64,000 nt of DNA from Sphaerisporangium sp039871875 (GCF_039871875.1 NZ_JBDPMD010000012.1:1-64000), one strand, 5' to 3'. Counted from the stretch's first letter, positions 37,507 through 46,369 are shown. Translations and numbers: made by a program. Notes: generated by a model not told the origin, from the sequence alone.

Positions 37507-37665
37507 GGCGTCCGGCAATGATCTTGATCGACACCGATGCAGATAGGACGGACTCGGTTTACTTTCACGTGGAAAGGCCAGAATGGCCGGAGAATGGCGG
37601 ACTAGTCCGGACGTTCTCGGACGGGTGTGTGGTGGCGGTCCGTGGTGATCGGAAGGGCGAGGGCG

Positions 37666-40197
37666 ATGCCTTCTGACCAGGAGGAGGAACTCCAGCGCTT
37701 CATCGATGACCTGGCCGCGCTGCGTGTCGAAGCCGGAAAGCCGTCGTATCGCGACCTGGAGCGGCACGGACGCGGGCGGTTGATGCGCAGCACGGTGAGC
37801 GAGGTGCTGGGGGGCAAACGCAAGTTGCCGCCTTCATGGCCGTTCGTGGAGGCCTTCGTCATGGCCTGCCGTGCCTGTGCCCCGGCGGCCGGTGGTGCCG
37901 AGCTCGACGACGAGGAACTGATCGGGTACTGGCGGGAACGCTGGGGAGCGCTTCAGGCGGCCTTGCACGCGAGAGGAGAGGCAGCCGGCAGAGGGGAGGC
38001 CGACGCGACCCCGCGGATCCTCGGTGGCGCTCTGCCGGTCAAGGGAATGTTCACCGGACGGGAGCGGCATCTCGACCGGCTCCGGAGGGAGCTCGAAACC
38101 CCCGGACGGCGGCCGGTCTGTCTCGTCGGACCCGGTGGGGTAGGGAAGACGCAACTCGCGGCCGAATACGTGGGCCTGTTCGCGTCCTCGTACGAGATCG
38201 TGTGGTGGGTCCGTGCCGAGGAAGCGAGTCTCGCCAGGTCGGGTCTGGCCGCTCTCGGCCGGCGGCTCCAGCTCGACATCGAGGATCAGGAGATCATCCC
38301 CGGGACGCTGGAAGCCCTGCGTGTCCTCGGCACCGCGACCCCCTGGCTGCTGGTTTTCGACAACGCCGAACAGCCGGAGACACTTCAGGACTTCCTTCCC
38401 CACGGGGAGGGACGCGTCCTGGTCACCTCCCGTCACGAACGCTGGGGAGAGGTGGCTTCGACCCTTGAGGTCGGCGTCTTCGAGCGCGAGGACAGCGTCG
38501 AACTCCTCCAGCAGCGCGTCCCCGGCATCACGCGCGCGGACGCTGTGCTCGTCGCCGCCGAGATGGGCGATCTGCCGCTCGCCATCGTGCAGGCCGCCGC
38601 CTACTTGAAGAAGACCGGATGCCCTCCGGAGGACTACGTCCAGATGGTCCGCTCCTGCACTGCGATGGTGATGGACGACCCTCCGGTGGACTATCCGGTC
38701 TCTCTCGCGTCCGCATGGACCATCGCTCTCGACCAGTTGCGCGACACTGCCCCCGACGCCGTCGAACTGCTGTCCCGCTGTGCCTTCTTCGGCCCGGAGT
38801 CGATACCACGGCGGTTGCTCCAGGAGGGTGACCTGCCGCTTCCCGGTGATTCGGCTGCCGTCTTCCGCAACCGGCTCCGGGTGAACGGTGCGATCGGGGA
38901 GCTCACCAGTTCCGGTCTCATGCGCCTGGACTCCGGCCGGCGTACCTTCCAAGTTCACCGGCTCCTGCAGTCCATGATCCGGCAGAAACTGACGGTGAGT
39001 GAAACAACCCGATGCCGGCATGACGTCCATCTCCTGATCGCGGGGTCCGGATGCGGCGATGCGCAGGATTCGGCGAACTGGTCCAAATACGCCGAACTCG
39101 TCGGTCACGCGAAGGCATCCGCCATCGCCGAGTGTGACGAGGAAGGGGTGCGCGACTTCGTCTCCGGACTGGTGCGCTATTTCAGTGCGATCGGTGACGA
39201 GGAGAGCGTTCGCGACTACGCGAGCACGGTGCCGGAGTCCTCCGAACGGCCCGAGGGGGACGGGCCAGGTGAGCGGGCCGGAGTACGGCCGGACATGTCG
39301 CGGGTCGTGCTGGCGCCCCGCGGCAGGCGCATGGTGCACGAAATGGACGAGACGGATTGGGAACGCCTCATCTATCAGGTCACCACGGGTGACTGCACCC
39401 CGATCATCGGCGCCCACCTGCATTCCGAGAGGACACGGAGGATGCAGGAGCGAAGCCGTGAGTGGGCACGCGCGCTGGACTTCCCGTTCGCTGATCCCTG
39501 GAATTTGGAGGCGGTGCTGGACTTCGCGGTGACCCTCTCCGGCGGTGCGGAGGCGTCGGCCGCCATCATCCATGATCTCCGTCGCGAGTACGAGAGCTGG
39601 AACAAGGACGAGATCACCGATCCCCACGCGTTCATGGCCAGCGTTCCCATCTCGGTCTATCTGACGACCGACCACGGTGGGCAGATGACCCGGGCGCTGA
39701 GAAGGGTGGGCCGGGAACCCACGACCCGGATCCTTCCCTGGGAGCAGGAGGCGGTGGAGGGAAGCCGTGACGTGTGGCCGACGCCTGAGCGGCCGCTGGT
39801 GTGCCATCTGCAGGGTTCCATCGATCAACCCGAGACGCTCATACTCTCGGAGAAGGACAGGATCGACTACACAGGGGAGGTGCGGTGGGGGGAGAACAGG
39901 GTCGCTATCGCGGTTCTGGCCGCTCTCACCAGGAACCCGCTGCTCCTGGTCGGCCACAATCCGAGATCCCTCTCTTACCGCCTGCTGCTGTCCTTTCTCC
40001 GCTCCCATGAGCCGTCCGTCACGCGGAGGACGCACGTCATGGTTCTGAGCGATCCAGCCCCGGGAGGGATCGGCGCCTCCGCGGCGCGGTATCACCTGGC
40101 GCGCATCGAGCAGATGAATCTGCACGCGGCGGTTTTCTGGGGCGACGGCCAGGAGTTCACCCGTGAACTGCTCCGCCGCCTGGAGACGCGCCGTTGA
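37666..40197 (+). CDS. NB-ARC STAND protein with HTH and C-terminal SIR2-like domain
   Basis: An 843-residue three-part protein. Residues ~1-70 resemble an actinomycete-type helix-turn-helix (SYRDLERHGRGRLMRSTVSEVLGGKRKLP). Residues ~125-470 are NB-ARC: FTGRERHL, P-loop GPGGVGKTQ (Lys161), WLLVFDNAEQPETL, LVTSRHERW, GDLPLAIVQAA. Residues ~560-843 are SIR2-like: TPIIGAHLHS (578-587), VYLTTDHGGQ (664-673), PERPLVCHLQGSIDQPETLIL, then GDGQEFTRELLRRLE. Active SIR2-type NADases use Asn in TTN and His in HG; here they are Asp669 and Gln716. Architecture resembles NLR-like defence proteins. ATG at 37666 has GGAAGGG upstream. Its end overlaps the convergent hydroxylase gene by 41 bp. Confidence 0.85.
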   Translation: MPSDQEEELQRFIDDLAALRVEAGKPSYRDLERHGRGRLMRSTVSEVLGGKRKLPPSWPFVEAFVMACRACAPAAGGAELDDEELIGYWRERWGALQAALHARGEAAGRGEADATPRILGGALPVKGMFTGRERHLDRLRRELETPGRRPVCLVGPGGVGKTQLAAEYVGLFASSYEIVWWVRAEEASLARSGLAALGRRLQLDIEDQEIIPGTLEALRVLGTATPWLLVFDNAEQPETLQDFLPHGEGRVLVTSRHERWGEVASTLEVGVFEREDSVELLQQRVPGITRADAVLVAAEMGDLPLAIVQAAAYLKKTGCPPEDYVQMVRSCTAMVMDDPPVDYPVSLASAWTIALDQLRDTAPDAVELLSRCAFFGPESIPRRLLQEGDLPLPGDSAAVFRNRLRVNGAIGELTSSGLMRLDSGRRTFQVHRLLQSMIRQKLTVSETTRCRHDVHLLIAGSGCGDAQDSANWSKYAELVGHAKASAIAECDEEGVRDFVSGLVRYFSAIGDEESVRDYASTVPESSERPEGDGPGERAGVRPDMSRVVLAPRGRRMVHEMDETDWERLIYQVTTGDCTPIIGAHLHSERTRRMQERSREWARALDFPFADPWNLEAVLDFAVTLSGGAEASAAIIHDLRREYESWNKDEITDPHAFMASVPISVYLTTDHGGQMTRALRRVGREPTTRILPWEQEAVEGSRDVWPTPERPLVCHLQGSIDQPETLILSEKDRIDYTGEVRWGENRVAIAVLAALTRNPLLLVGHNPRSLSYRLLLSFLRSHEPSVTRRTHVMVLSDPAPGGIGASAARYHLARIEQMNLHAAVFWGDGQEFTRELLRRLETRR

Positions 40198-41509
40198 CGT
40201 CGTCGCTGTTGCGGGCCAGCCAGTGTGTCCTGTGCCCGGCGGCGTCCCGGCGTGCGCGGACGACGGCGGCCGGAGGAACGTCTTCCCGTGCCCAGTCGCG
40301 AAGCGTGCGGGTCATGCCGTCGACGAAAATCTTGCCGTGGGCGGTGAGGTGGCCGCTGGAGGCAATGGTGTCGGCGGTCTGCTCGGCGGCCTCACGCCAG
40401 CGGCAGAACTCGGCGTTCGCCGCGACGGCCGAGTCGGCGGACTCGTGGTGGCGCTGGCGGCGCCAGAAGCCGCTGACGCCGATGTACGCGTACGCGCCCT
40501 GCAACAGGCCGCCGAGAGGCCGCGGGTCTGGGCGCCACGGGGCGTAGTAGCGTCGGCCGGGCGCGGGATGAAGCAGGGGGATGACGTCCAGCAAGGCGGA
40601 CAGTTTGCCGTGCTGGACCTCATGCGCGAAGGTGAGGGCCATGGTTCTGGCGTCCGGCGGACTGGACAGGGCGATGCTGCCGAACGTCTCGCGGGAGCTT
40701 CCGCTGGTCTGATCGTCGGCCAGGGAGTCCAGAGGGGTCAGCACCCGGATGGCCGCGGCGACCTCGTCTGCGATGGTCCAGTGGTGCGTCCGCAGGATCA
40801 CCCACGCCTCATGGAGCAGTCGCAACCAGCGCTCCACTTCGGAGGCAGGGAGCCGCTCGTTGCTGACGTGGGCTCCGGGCATGCGGTAGGGGTCGAGGTC
40901 GTCGATGAGGAGGTGGAGGGAGCGTCCCTTGGCGGTGACGGACAGCCGCCGCAGGCCCTGCCAGCCCGGGGTGTCCTGATGGGGATCGCGGGGCACGAGG
41001 ACGCGGTATCCGGGCGAGACCACCTCGGCGTCACCGGTGGTGCGGCGGACCAGTGCGGTGGTGCCCGAGGCGGCGGCACGTCCCAGGGAGGGGAGCATGA
41101 CTCCGCCGTCCTCGACGGGCACCTCGACGGCGAAGGGCTTCCCCGCTCTGACGGCTGCCGCGGCGGCGACCGCGGCCAGACGGGCTGGAGCGTGCGGTGG
41201 CGACGGGTCGCCGCGGTCCAGCGCGCGGAAGGTACGCCAAGCCCATGCGCCCACCGCGGGATGGCGGAGTACGGCGTCCGCGGCGGCCGCATGGCATTTC
41301 TGCGCGGCGGACAGCAACGTGTAGGCGTCCCGTGCCGCTCCGGCGTCCGGGTGCCTGGCGGTGCGCGCGGCTTCCACCACCCCGCGGAGCAGGAGGAGAT
41401 GCTTGCTGTACTCGGCACGGGCGAGGAGGCCCACGCTCGCGGCGCCGCCGCCGCCCGCAGCGAGGGCGTGGAAGTGCTCGTCGGGGACGACGTGGTGCGG
41501 CGGGCTCAT
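40157..41509 (-). CDS. HExxH-type peptide beta-hydroxylase (RiPP maturation)
   Basis: A 450-residue protein of the HEXXH-motif family linked to FxsB loci, now annotated as alpha-ketoglutarate/iron-type peptide beta-hydroxylases. The motif is FAHEVQHGK with His296, Glu297 and His300. Downstream YYAPWRPDPRPLGGLLQGAYAYIG is the second conserved block of the family. Predicted role: hydroxylation of a side chain in the precursor peptide. Its ATG overlaps the FxsB stop (ATGA), so the two enzymes are made together. The substrate is presumably the peptide encoded at 34186-34371, which is encoded on the same strand but about 6 kb downstream. Confidence 0.85.
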   Translation of the reverse strand: MSPPHHVVPDEHFHALAAGGGGAASVGLLARAEYSKHLLLLRGVVEAARTARHPDAGAARDAYTLLSAAQKCHAAAADAVLRHPAVGAWAWRTFRALDRGDPSPPHAPARLAAVAAAAAVRAGKPFAVEVPVEDGGVMLPSLGRAAASGTTALVRRTTGDAEVVSPGYRVLVPRDPHQDTPGWQGLRRLSVTAKGRSLHLLIDDLDPYRMPGAHVSNERLPASEVERWLRLLHEAWVILRTHHWTIADEVAAAIRVLTPLDSLADDQTSGSSRETFGSIALSSPPDARTMALTFAHEVQHGKLSALLDVIPLLHPAPGRRYYAPWRPDPRPLGGLLQGAYAYIGVSGFWRRQRHHESADSAVAANAEFCRWREAAEQTADTIASSGHLTAHGKIFVDGMTRTLRDWAREDVPPAAVVRARRDAAGHRTHWLARNSDDVNGASPGGGAVHG

Positions 41510-42729
41510 CGACGGCCTTCCGACAGAGTGGCGATGTCGCGCGCGACGGTCTCACGGATGTGGCTGATCAGGCGGAGCAGGTCGGCGCAGTAGACCGAGG
41601 GGTTCGCGAATCCGTTGCGGGGGTCGTACCGGTGTGTGTACAGGCCACCACCGCAGGCACGCTTGACGGGGCAGGCCCGGCATTCCGCCGCGAGGGCCTC
41701 TTCCCCGATCTGGCGCGCCATGATGGCGGGGTGCTGGAACAGGGCGTCGAACGGGTCACGCGCGACGTGGAAGCCGGTGGCGGGCGCGCCCGGATAGGCG
41801 GACTTCAGCGTATCGGTCTGCTCGATGCTGCCGTCGGTCTCGATGACGACCATGCGCGACGGCGCCAGGCCTACCGCCTCGCTGGACGAATCGCCGCCCA
41901 GCAGCAGGTGGATGATGTCCGCGAACAGCCGTACCTCGGTCCGGGTGCCTTTGGACCGGTACCAGCGGTCGAAGATGGGGATGAGCCAGTCGGCGTACGG
42001 TGTGGCGCGGGGATCCGCGGTCCTGCCCGGCGGTGGAGAGGCCCAATTTCCATGCGGCAGAAGGAAGTCGACCGCAGGCGGGTCGAAATGCACCAGGGAT
42101 TCGAATGTGGTGAGGGGGTCGTTGCGCAGGTCGACGGTGCACAGGAGGCCGCCGAACAAATGCTGGTAACGCTCGGTGAGCAGTGTCAGGGCCGACAGGA
42201 CGGCGGAATGGCTACCTCTTCCGTCGGGGTGGCGGCGGTGGAGATCGTGAGCCGCGGCGTCGCCGTCCAGGCTGACGCCCACTCGCACTCCCAGTTCATG
42301 AAAAACCTGGAGAAATCGGTCATCGAGTTTGATGCCGTTCGTTTGCAGGCTGACGCCGACACGCACCGCGGGGCCTGCGGCGTCCGTGGTGGAGGTAACG
42401 AGGTGCCGTATGTGCTCGACGCCTGCGAGGAGCGGTTCCCCGCCGTGGAGCACAAGGTGGACCGAATTGAGCCGGTGGCGGTGGGCGTGCTCGGCGATCC
42501 GGGCCGCGATGTGCGCGATGACGTCATTGGAGATGCGGCGCGGCCGTTGCTTCCAACTCTGGTCCATAGAGTTATAGACGTAGCAATAGCGACATTTCAG
42601 GTCGCATCTGCTGTGCATCTTGACGACGAACTGGCGGAACGGCCGAGGGCGCCATCCCTTTGCCGGGCTGGTCCCGCGTACGGACCGCTGAGGGGACATT
42701 CGTTCCGGCGGCTCGATGCCCGCTGTCAA
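41506..42729 (-). CDS. fxsB: FxsB-type radical SAM/SPASM peptide-modifying enzyme
   Basis: A 407-residue radical SAM enzyme. The [4Fe-4S] cluster motif is CDLKCRYC (Cys42, Cys46, Cys49), preceded by RPFRQFVVKMHSR, the typical FxsB lead-in. LVLHGGEPLL is the GGEP SAM-binding motif. The C-terminal SPASM region (ECRACPVKRACGGG and a later YC) supplies ligands for auxiliary clusters. Such enzymes install radical-derived cross-links or other changes in ribosomal peptides. It is first in a two-gene run with the HExxH hydroxylase. A 220-bp divergent gap with a CGGTATACCG palindrome separates it from the ArsR gene. Confidence 0.93.
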   Translation of the reverse strand: MTAGIEPPERMSPQRSVRGTSPAKGWRPRPFRQFVVKMHSRCDLKCRYCYVYNSMDQSWKQRPRRISNDVIAHIAARIAEHAHRHRLNSVHLVLHGGEPLLAGVEHIRHLVTSTTDAAGPAVRVGVSLQTNGIKLDDRFLQVFHELGVRVGVSLDGDAAAHDLHRRHPDGRGSHSAVLSALTLLTERYQHLFGGLLCTVDLRNDPLTTFESLVHFDPPAVDFLLPHGNWASPPPGRTADPRATPYADWLIPIFDRWYRSKGTRTEVRLFADIIHLLLGGDSSSEAVGLAPSRMVVIETDGSIEQTDTLKSAYPGAPATGFHVARDPFDALFQHPAIMARQIGEEALAAECRACPVKRACGGGLYTHRYDPRNGFANPSVYCADLLRLISHIRETVARDIATLSEGRR

Positions 42730-42763
42730 GCCCGATCAGCTCCAGTCGGATTCCATTGTGAAT

Positions 42764-42773
42764 CGGTATACCG
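42764..42773. promoter_or_regulatory. Short palindrome upstream of fxsB
   Basis: CGGTATACCG is a perfect 10-bp palindrome 35 bp upstream of the fxsB start. It may overlap or flank the fxsB promoter. A regulator is not evident; the ArsR gene divergent to fxsB is one candidate. Confidence 0.35.
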
Positions 42774-42913
42774 GCGGAACTCTATTGGTTCGGCGCAGTA
42801 GGTGCCAGCACCGGAATCCACCCATCGCGTGGTGTCGGGCCGCCGCCAGGCTTTCTGTCGGCACGACTTGCGGCCGACTCCGTCCCGCTGGTGTGGCTCT
42901 TCCCTTGCATGCC

Positions 42914-42943
42914 TTGACGGCTATATTCCTTGCTGGGCATACT
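42914..42943 (+). promoter_or_regulatory. Promoter of the ArsR gene, leaderless
   Basis: TTGACG (42914-42919) and CATACT (42938-42943) are spaced by 18 bp. The GTG start at 42950 lies 6 nt after the -10 box, so transcription should begin at the start codon. This supports the short N-terminus chosen for the regulator. Confidence 0.6.
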
Positions 42944-42949
42944 GCCTGC

Positions 42950-43267
42950 GTGTCCGATGTGATGTGGGCCGTGCTGACCGACGGGAAGCGGCGGGCGATG
43001 CTCGAACTGCTGCGGCGGAGGCCGCGGGCGGTGGGGGAGCTGGTGGAGGAGCTCGGGCTGAGTCAGCCGGCTACGTCCAAGCATCTGCGGGTGCTTCGGG
43101 ACGCGGGTTTCGTGCGGGTGCGGCAGGAGGCGCAGCGGCGCATCTACGTGCTCGATCCGGGGCCGCTGGCGGAGCTGGACGCGTGGCTGGCGCCGTACCG
43201 GCGGTTGTGGAACGAGCGGCTGGACGCGCTCGGGCGGCATCTCGACGAGAACGACGACGAGGAGTGA
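42950..43267 (+). CDS. ArsR-family transcriptional regulator
   Basis: A 105-residue winged-helix repressor. SDVMWAVLTDGKRRAMLELLRRRPRAVGELVEELGLSQPATSKHLRVLRDAGFVRVRQEAQRRIYVL is the full ArsR HTH; there are no Cys/His metal-site motifs, so it is of the non-metal type often paired with SRPBCC proteins. GTG at 42950 is chosen on the leaderless promoter; an open frame continues upstream but is not supported. It is 3 bp from the SRPBCC gene, forming a two-gene operon, and probably represses itself. Confidence 0.88.
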   Translation: MSDVMWAVLTDGKRRAMLELLRRRPRAVGELVEELGLSQPATSKHLRVLRDAGFVRVRQEAQRRIYVLDPGPLAELDAWLAPYRRLWNERLDALGRHLDENDDEE

Positions 43268-43270
43268 GAC

Positions 43271-43780
43271 ATGGATCGCGGGACCTACACGGAGGATCTG
43301 GGGCGGCCGGCGGTGCGGTTCCAGCGGACGTACGCGCATCCGGTGGAGAAGGTGTGGGCGGCGGTCGCCACGCCGGAGGGGCTGGCGCACTGGTTCCCGT
43401 CCGCGGTGACGCTGGAGCCGCACGCGGGCGGGAAGATCACCTTCTCGGACGACCCGAACGTGGTGGAGTCCACCGGTGAGGTGCTGGTGTTCGACCCGCC
43501 GCACCGGCTGGCGTTCACCTGGGCGGGGGACGAGATGCGCTTCGAGTTGGAGGAGGTGCCCGGCGGCTGCCGCTTCACGATGACCAACGTGCTTGAGGCG
43601 CGTGACACGGCGGCACGCAACGCCGCCGGGTGGACGATCTGCCTGGTGGAGCTGGAGAAGGCACTGGCCGGCGGGCCGGCCGCGGGGCCGCACGCGGAGA
43701 CGGCCGTCCCGTGGCGCCCGATCTACGAGGAGTACGTCGCTTCCGGCATGCCGTCCGGCTCCCCCATCCCGGGGGAGTAG
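43271..43780 (+). CDS. SRPBCC/AHSA1-family protein
   Basis: A 169-residue START-like fold protein: RFQRTYAHPVEKVWAAVATPEGLAHWFP and the later FDPPHRLAFTWAGDE strand are hallmarks of the activator-of-Hsp90 homolog 1-like family. The fold binds hydrophobic ligands; function in bacteria is mostly unknown. It follows the ArsR gene by 3 bp and is expected to be co-expressed. Confidence 0.88.
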   Translation: MDRGTYTEDLGRPAVRFQRTYAHPVEKVWAAVATPEGLAHWFPSAVTLEPHAGGKITFSDDPNVVESTGEVLVFDPPHRLAFTWAGDEMRFELEEVPGGCRFTMTNVLEARDTAARNAAGWTICLVELEKALAGGPAAGPHAETAVPWRPIYEEYVASGMPSGSPIPGE

Positions 43781-43862
43781 CCGGCGAGAACAGCCGGTCC
43801 CGGGACACCGTTGCAGGACGGACGCCGCCCAGCCGTGCCGCCTCGGAGGGCGGCGTCCAGGG

Positions 43863-43950
43863 CCCCGGAGGCGGGGGGTGCGTGTCGTCCGGCATGGGAA
43901 CGCAAGGCCGCCCCTCGGAGGCGGGCTGCCTGTCGTCCGGCATGGGGCAC
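43863..43950. repeat. Imperfect ~53-bp direct repeat pair
   Basis: Two copies of a segment with GGAGGCGGG and then TGTCGTCCGGCATGGG occur at about 43865 and 43918 in the ~200-bp gap between the SRPBCC stop and the transglycosylase stop. The gap holds no supported gene. Confidence 0.55.
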
Positions 43951-43979
43951 GGCGGGGGCGGGTTGTTCCCGGGGGCGGG

Positions 43980-45077
43980 TCAGGTGGGTCCCGACAGGCG
44001 GCGTTCGCCGGTGGTGGTGATGACGAAGACCTGCCAGTTGTAGTAGGCGTAGAAGTTGCGCGGGTCGCGTTCGATCTGGCGGGCGTGCAGCGAGACGGCG
44101 TCCACGTACGCGTTGGACGGGTTGTAGGCGTGCAGGGCGCGGCGGCGGTCGCCGGGGGCGCCGGAGGCGCGCAGGTAGTTGGCGGCGCCCATGACGGCGT
44201 CGCGGACGTCGTGCACGTCGCCGCCGAGGCCGTAGGCGCGCCAGGTCGCCGGCATGAACTGCATGGGGCCCTGGGCGCCCGCGTGGCTCTTGGAGCGGAC
44301 GCGGCCGAACTTCGTCTCCACGAACATCACCGCGGCGAGAAGCTCCCACTCGACGCCGAAACGGCGCTCGGCCCGCTTGAAGTGGCCGAGCAGCACGTCC
44401 GCGGGCAGCGGCGGCTTGACCACGAACGTCGCCTTGCCCTTGAGGGGCACGGCCAGGGCGAGCAGCTCGCGGATGGCCCTGGTGTTGTCCCTGGCCTCCG
44501 CGGCGAGCGCCTTGGGAAGCTTGGCGAACGCCCGGTCCGCGAGGTCCCGGTGCCGTGCGGCGTACCGGTAGATGCGCTGCTGGTACAGCGCCTGCAGCTC
44601 CACCGTCTCCGGTGGCCGCCCCCGCGCGGCGCCGCCGCTCCGGGTCCAGGCGTCCACGGCCTCGCGCAGCGCCCGGGTCGTGCTGTGCAGCGCCTCGGCC
44701 AGCCGCACCGGGTCGCGCGGCACCTCCTCGTCCGGCGCGGGCAACCCCGCGGCCCGCGACGGCGACGCGCTCTCCTGCGGCGCGGCGGCCGTCCGCGCGG
44801 ACGACGCGGGGGAGGCGGGGGAGGACGCCGGTGGAGGCCCCGTGCGCGCCGCCGGGTCCGCGCACCCGCAGGCCCCGATGACCGCCGCGACGAGCATCAC
44901 CGCCAGGCCCGCCGTCCCGCGCCCGCGGCCCGCGGACGACCGGCGTCCGGTTTCCCCGTCATGCCGCACGGGCACGAGCTGGGCGGCCGTGTGCGGCCAC
45001 GCCGGTCGGGGGCCGCTGCCTGCGGAGAGTCGTGGGCGGGGCGGGGCCGGACGGGGGATCGTGGTCGGTGGCCTCAT
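43980..45077 (-). CDS. Lytic transglycosylase lipoprotein
   Basis: A 365-residue protein with a C-terminal SLT-type lysozyme-like domain: ELLAAVMFVETKFGRV carries the catalytic Glu, followed by GAQGPMQFMPATWRAYG and the AANYLRASG and YNPS segments. It cleaves peptidoglycan glycan strands. A hydrophobic stretch LAVMLVAAVIGAC gives a lipobox, so the protein is likely lipid-anchored outside. TAGGTT 7 nt before the ATG at 45077 favours that leaderless start, which leaves about 50 residues before the signal; a GTG at 44969 would give a more normal signal peptide. Confidence 0.85.
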   Translation of the reverse strand: MRPPTTIPRPAPPRPRLSAGSGPRPAWPHTAAQLVPVRHDGETGRRSSAGRGRGTAGLAVMLVAAVIGACGCADPAARTGPPPASSPASPASSARTAAAPQESASPSRAAGLPAPDEEVPRDPVRLAEALHSTTRALREAVDAWTRSGGAARGRPPETVELQALYQQRIYRYAARHRDLADRAFAKLPKALAAEARDNTRAIRELLALAVPLKGKATFVVKPPLPADVLLGHFKRAERRFGVEWELLAAVMFVETKFGRVRSKSHAGAQGPMQFMPATWRAYGLGGDVHDVRDAVMGAANYLRASGAPGDRRRALHAYNPSNAYVDAVSLHARQIERDPRNFYAYYNWQVFVITTTGERRLSGPT

Positions 45078-45087
45078 AGGGGCCAAC

Positions 45088-46260
45088 CTACAAGGGCCGT
45101 GCGCCGCCGAGCAGGAACTCCTTCACGACCAGTGTGGCGGCGCCGAGGGCGACCGCGTCGGGGCCGAGGTGGCCGAGCACGATGGAGGCCGTCTGGAACG
45201 GCTGCGCCAGCGAGTTCTCCTCGACGGCCTTCTTGACCCGGTCGAGCTCGTGCCGCCCGAGCAGCAGGCCCGCCCAGCCGCCGATGACGATGCGTTCGGG
45301 GTTGAACAGGTTGATGAGGTTGGCGAGGCCCGCGCCGAGGTACCCGATGGTCTCCTCGATCACCGGCGCGCCCGAGCGGACCAGCTCGGCCAGCACCGCC
45401 TGCTCGCCGTCCGGCTCGGCCGGCACCCCGGCCCGCGCGAGGATGCCCTCGGCCCCGATGTACGCCTCCAGGCAGCCCCGGGCCCCGCACCTGCACAACC
45501 GCCCGCCGAGCTCGATCTTGGTGTGGCCCCACTCCCCGGCGCTGCTGTTGGCGCCCCGGTACGTGAGGCCGCCGGTGATGACCGCGGCCCCGGCGCCTGA
45601 GCCGATGAGCACCACGATGGCGTGCCGCGCCCCGCGGCCGGAGCCGAACCACAACTCGGCCTGCCCCATGGTCTTGGCGCCGTTGTCGACGTACAGCGGC
45701 AGCGTGGTGCCCGCGCGCAGCCGGGCGGCGAGCGGCACGGCGTCCCAGCCGAACGCCTGGGCGTGCACCAGCGCGTCGGGCCCGCCCTCCACGATGCCGG
45801 GCACGCCGATGCCGACGCCCAGCACCTGCTCCGGCCCGGTGCCGCCGGACGCCATCACCGCGTCGATGCCCGCGAGGATGTGCCGCACCACCAGGTCCAC
45901 GTGGTGCCGGCCGGGCCGCAGCGTGTACTCGGCCTTGGCCAGCACCGCCATGTCCAGGTCGAACAGCTCCACCCGCACGTGCGTCTCGCCGACGTCCACC
46001 CCGATGGCGTGCCCGTAGCGGGGGTTGACCCGCAGCAGCACCCGGGGCCGCCCGCCGTCGGACTCCACCTGCCCGGCCTCGACGACGACCTTCTCGGCCA
46101 GCAGTTCCGCGGTGACGTTGCTGACGGACGCCGCGCTCAGCCCCGTGCGGCCGCTGAGCTCCTGCCGGCTGGTCGGCCCGGAGAAGTACAGGGTGCGCAG
46201 CAGCGCCGCGCGGTTCTCCCGCCGCAGGTCGCGCACCGTTCTGCGTCCCGGCCCGCCCAT
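45088..46260 (-). CDS. ROK-family transcriptional regulator
   Basis: A 390-residue regulator: N-terminal winged HTH (NRAALLRTLYFSGPTSRQELSGRTGLSAASVSNVTAELL) and a ROK sugar-kinase-like domain with GVDVGETHVRV, VGIGVPGIV and the zinc-site region CRCGARGCLEAYIG. Such NagC/XylR-type proteins repress sugar catabolism genes and respond to sugars. ATG at 46260 follows GGGAGG; an open frame extending upstream is not needed. It lies downstream of the GH18 chitinase on the same strand, so control of chitin or glucan use is plausible. Confidence 0.9.
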   Translation of the reverse strand: MGGPGRRTVRDLRRENRAALLRTLYFSGPTSRQELSGRTGLSAASVSNVTAELLAEKVVVEAGQVESDGGRPRVLLRVNPRYGHAIGVDVGETHVRVELFDLDMAVLAKAEYTLRPGRHHVDLVVRHILAGIDAVMASGGTGPEQVLGVGIGVPGIVEGGPDALVHAQAFGWDAVPLAARLRAGTTLPLYVDNGAKTMGQAELWFGSGRGARHAIVVLIGSGAGAAVITGGLTYRGANSSAGEWGHTKIELGGRLCRCGARGCLEAYIGAEGILARAGVPAEPDGEQAVLAELVRSGAPVIEETIGYLGAGLANLINLFNPERIVIGGWAGLLLGRHELDRVKKAVEENSLAQPFQTASIVLGHLGPDAVALGAATLVVKEFLLGGARPL

Positions 46261-46369
46261 GATCGCCTCCCCGCCCTGCGGCCATGGTAGGCCAGCGCCC
46301 GCGGCGAAGTCATCAGCGCGGACCGCGGGGTGCGGCGCCCGGCGAACGGGCCGGACGCCGCATCCGGGG

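Noticed and set aside
37666..40197. Assignment as a canonical Thoeris or Avs defence gene
   Set aside because: No ThsB/TIR partner, a different domain order (HTH-NB-ARC-SIR2) and substituted SIR2 catalytic residues.
42716..42949. 78-codon N-terminal extension of the ArsR regulator
   Set aside because: The extension is not ArsR-like and crosses a good promoter whose start coincides with the GTG at 42950.
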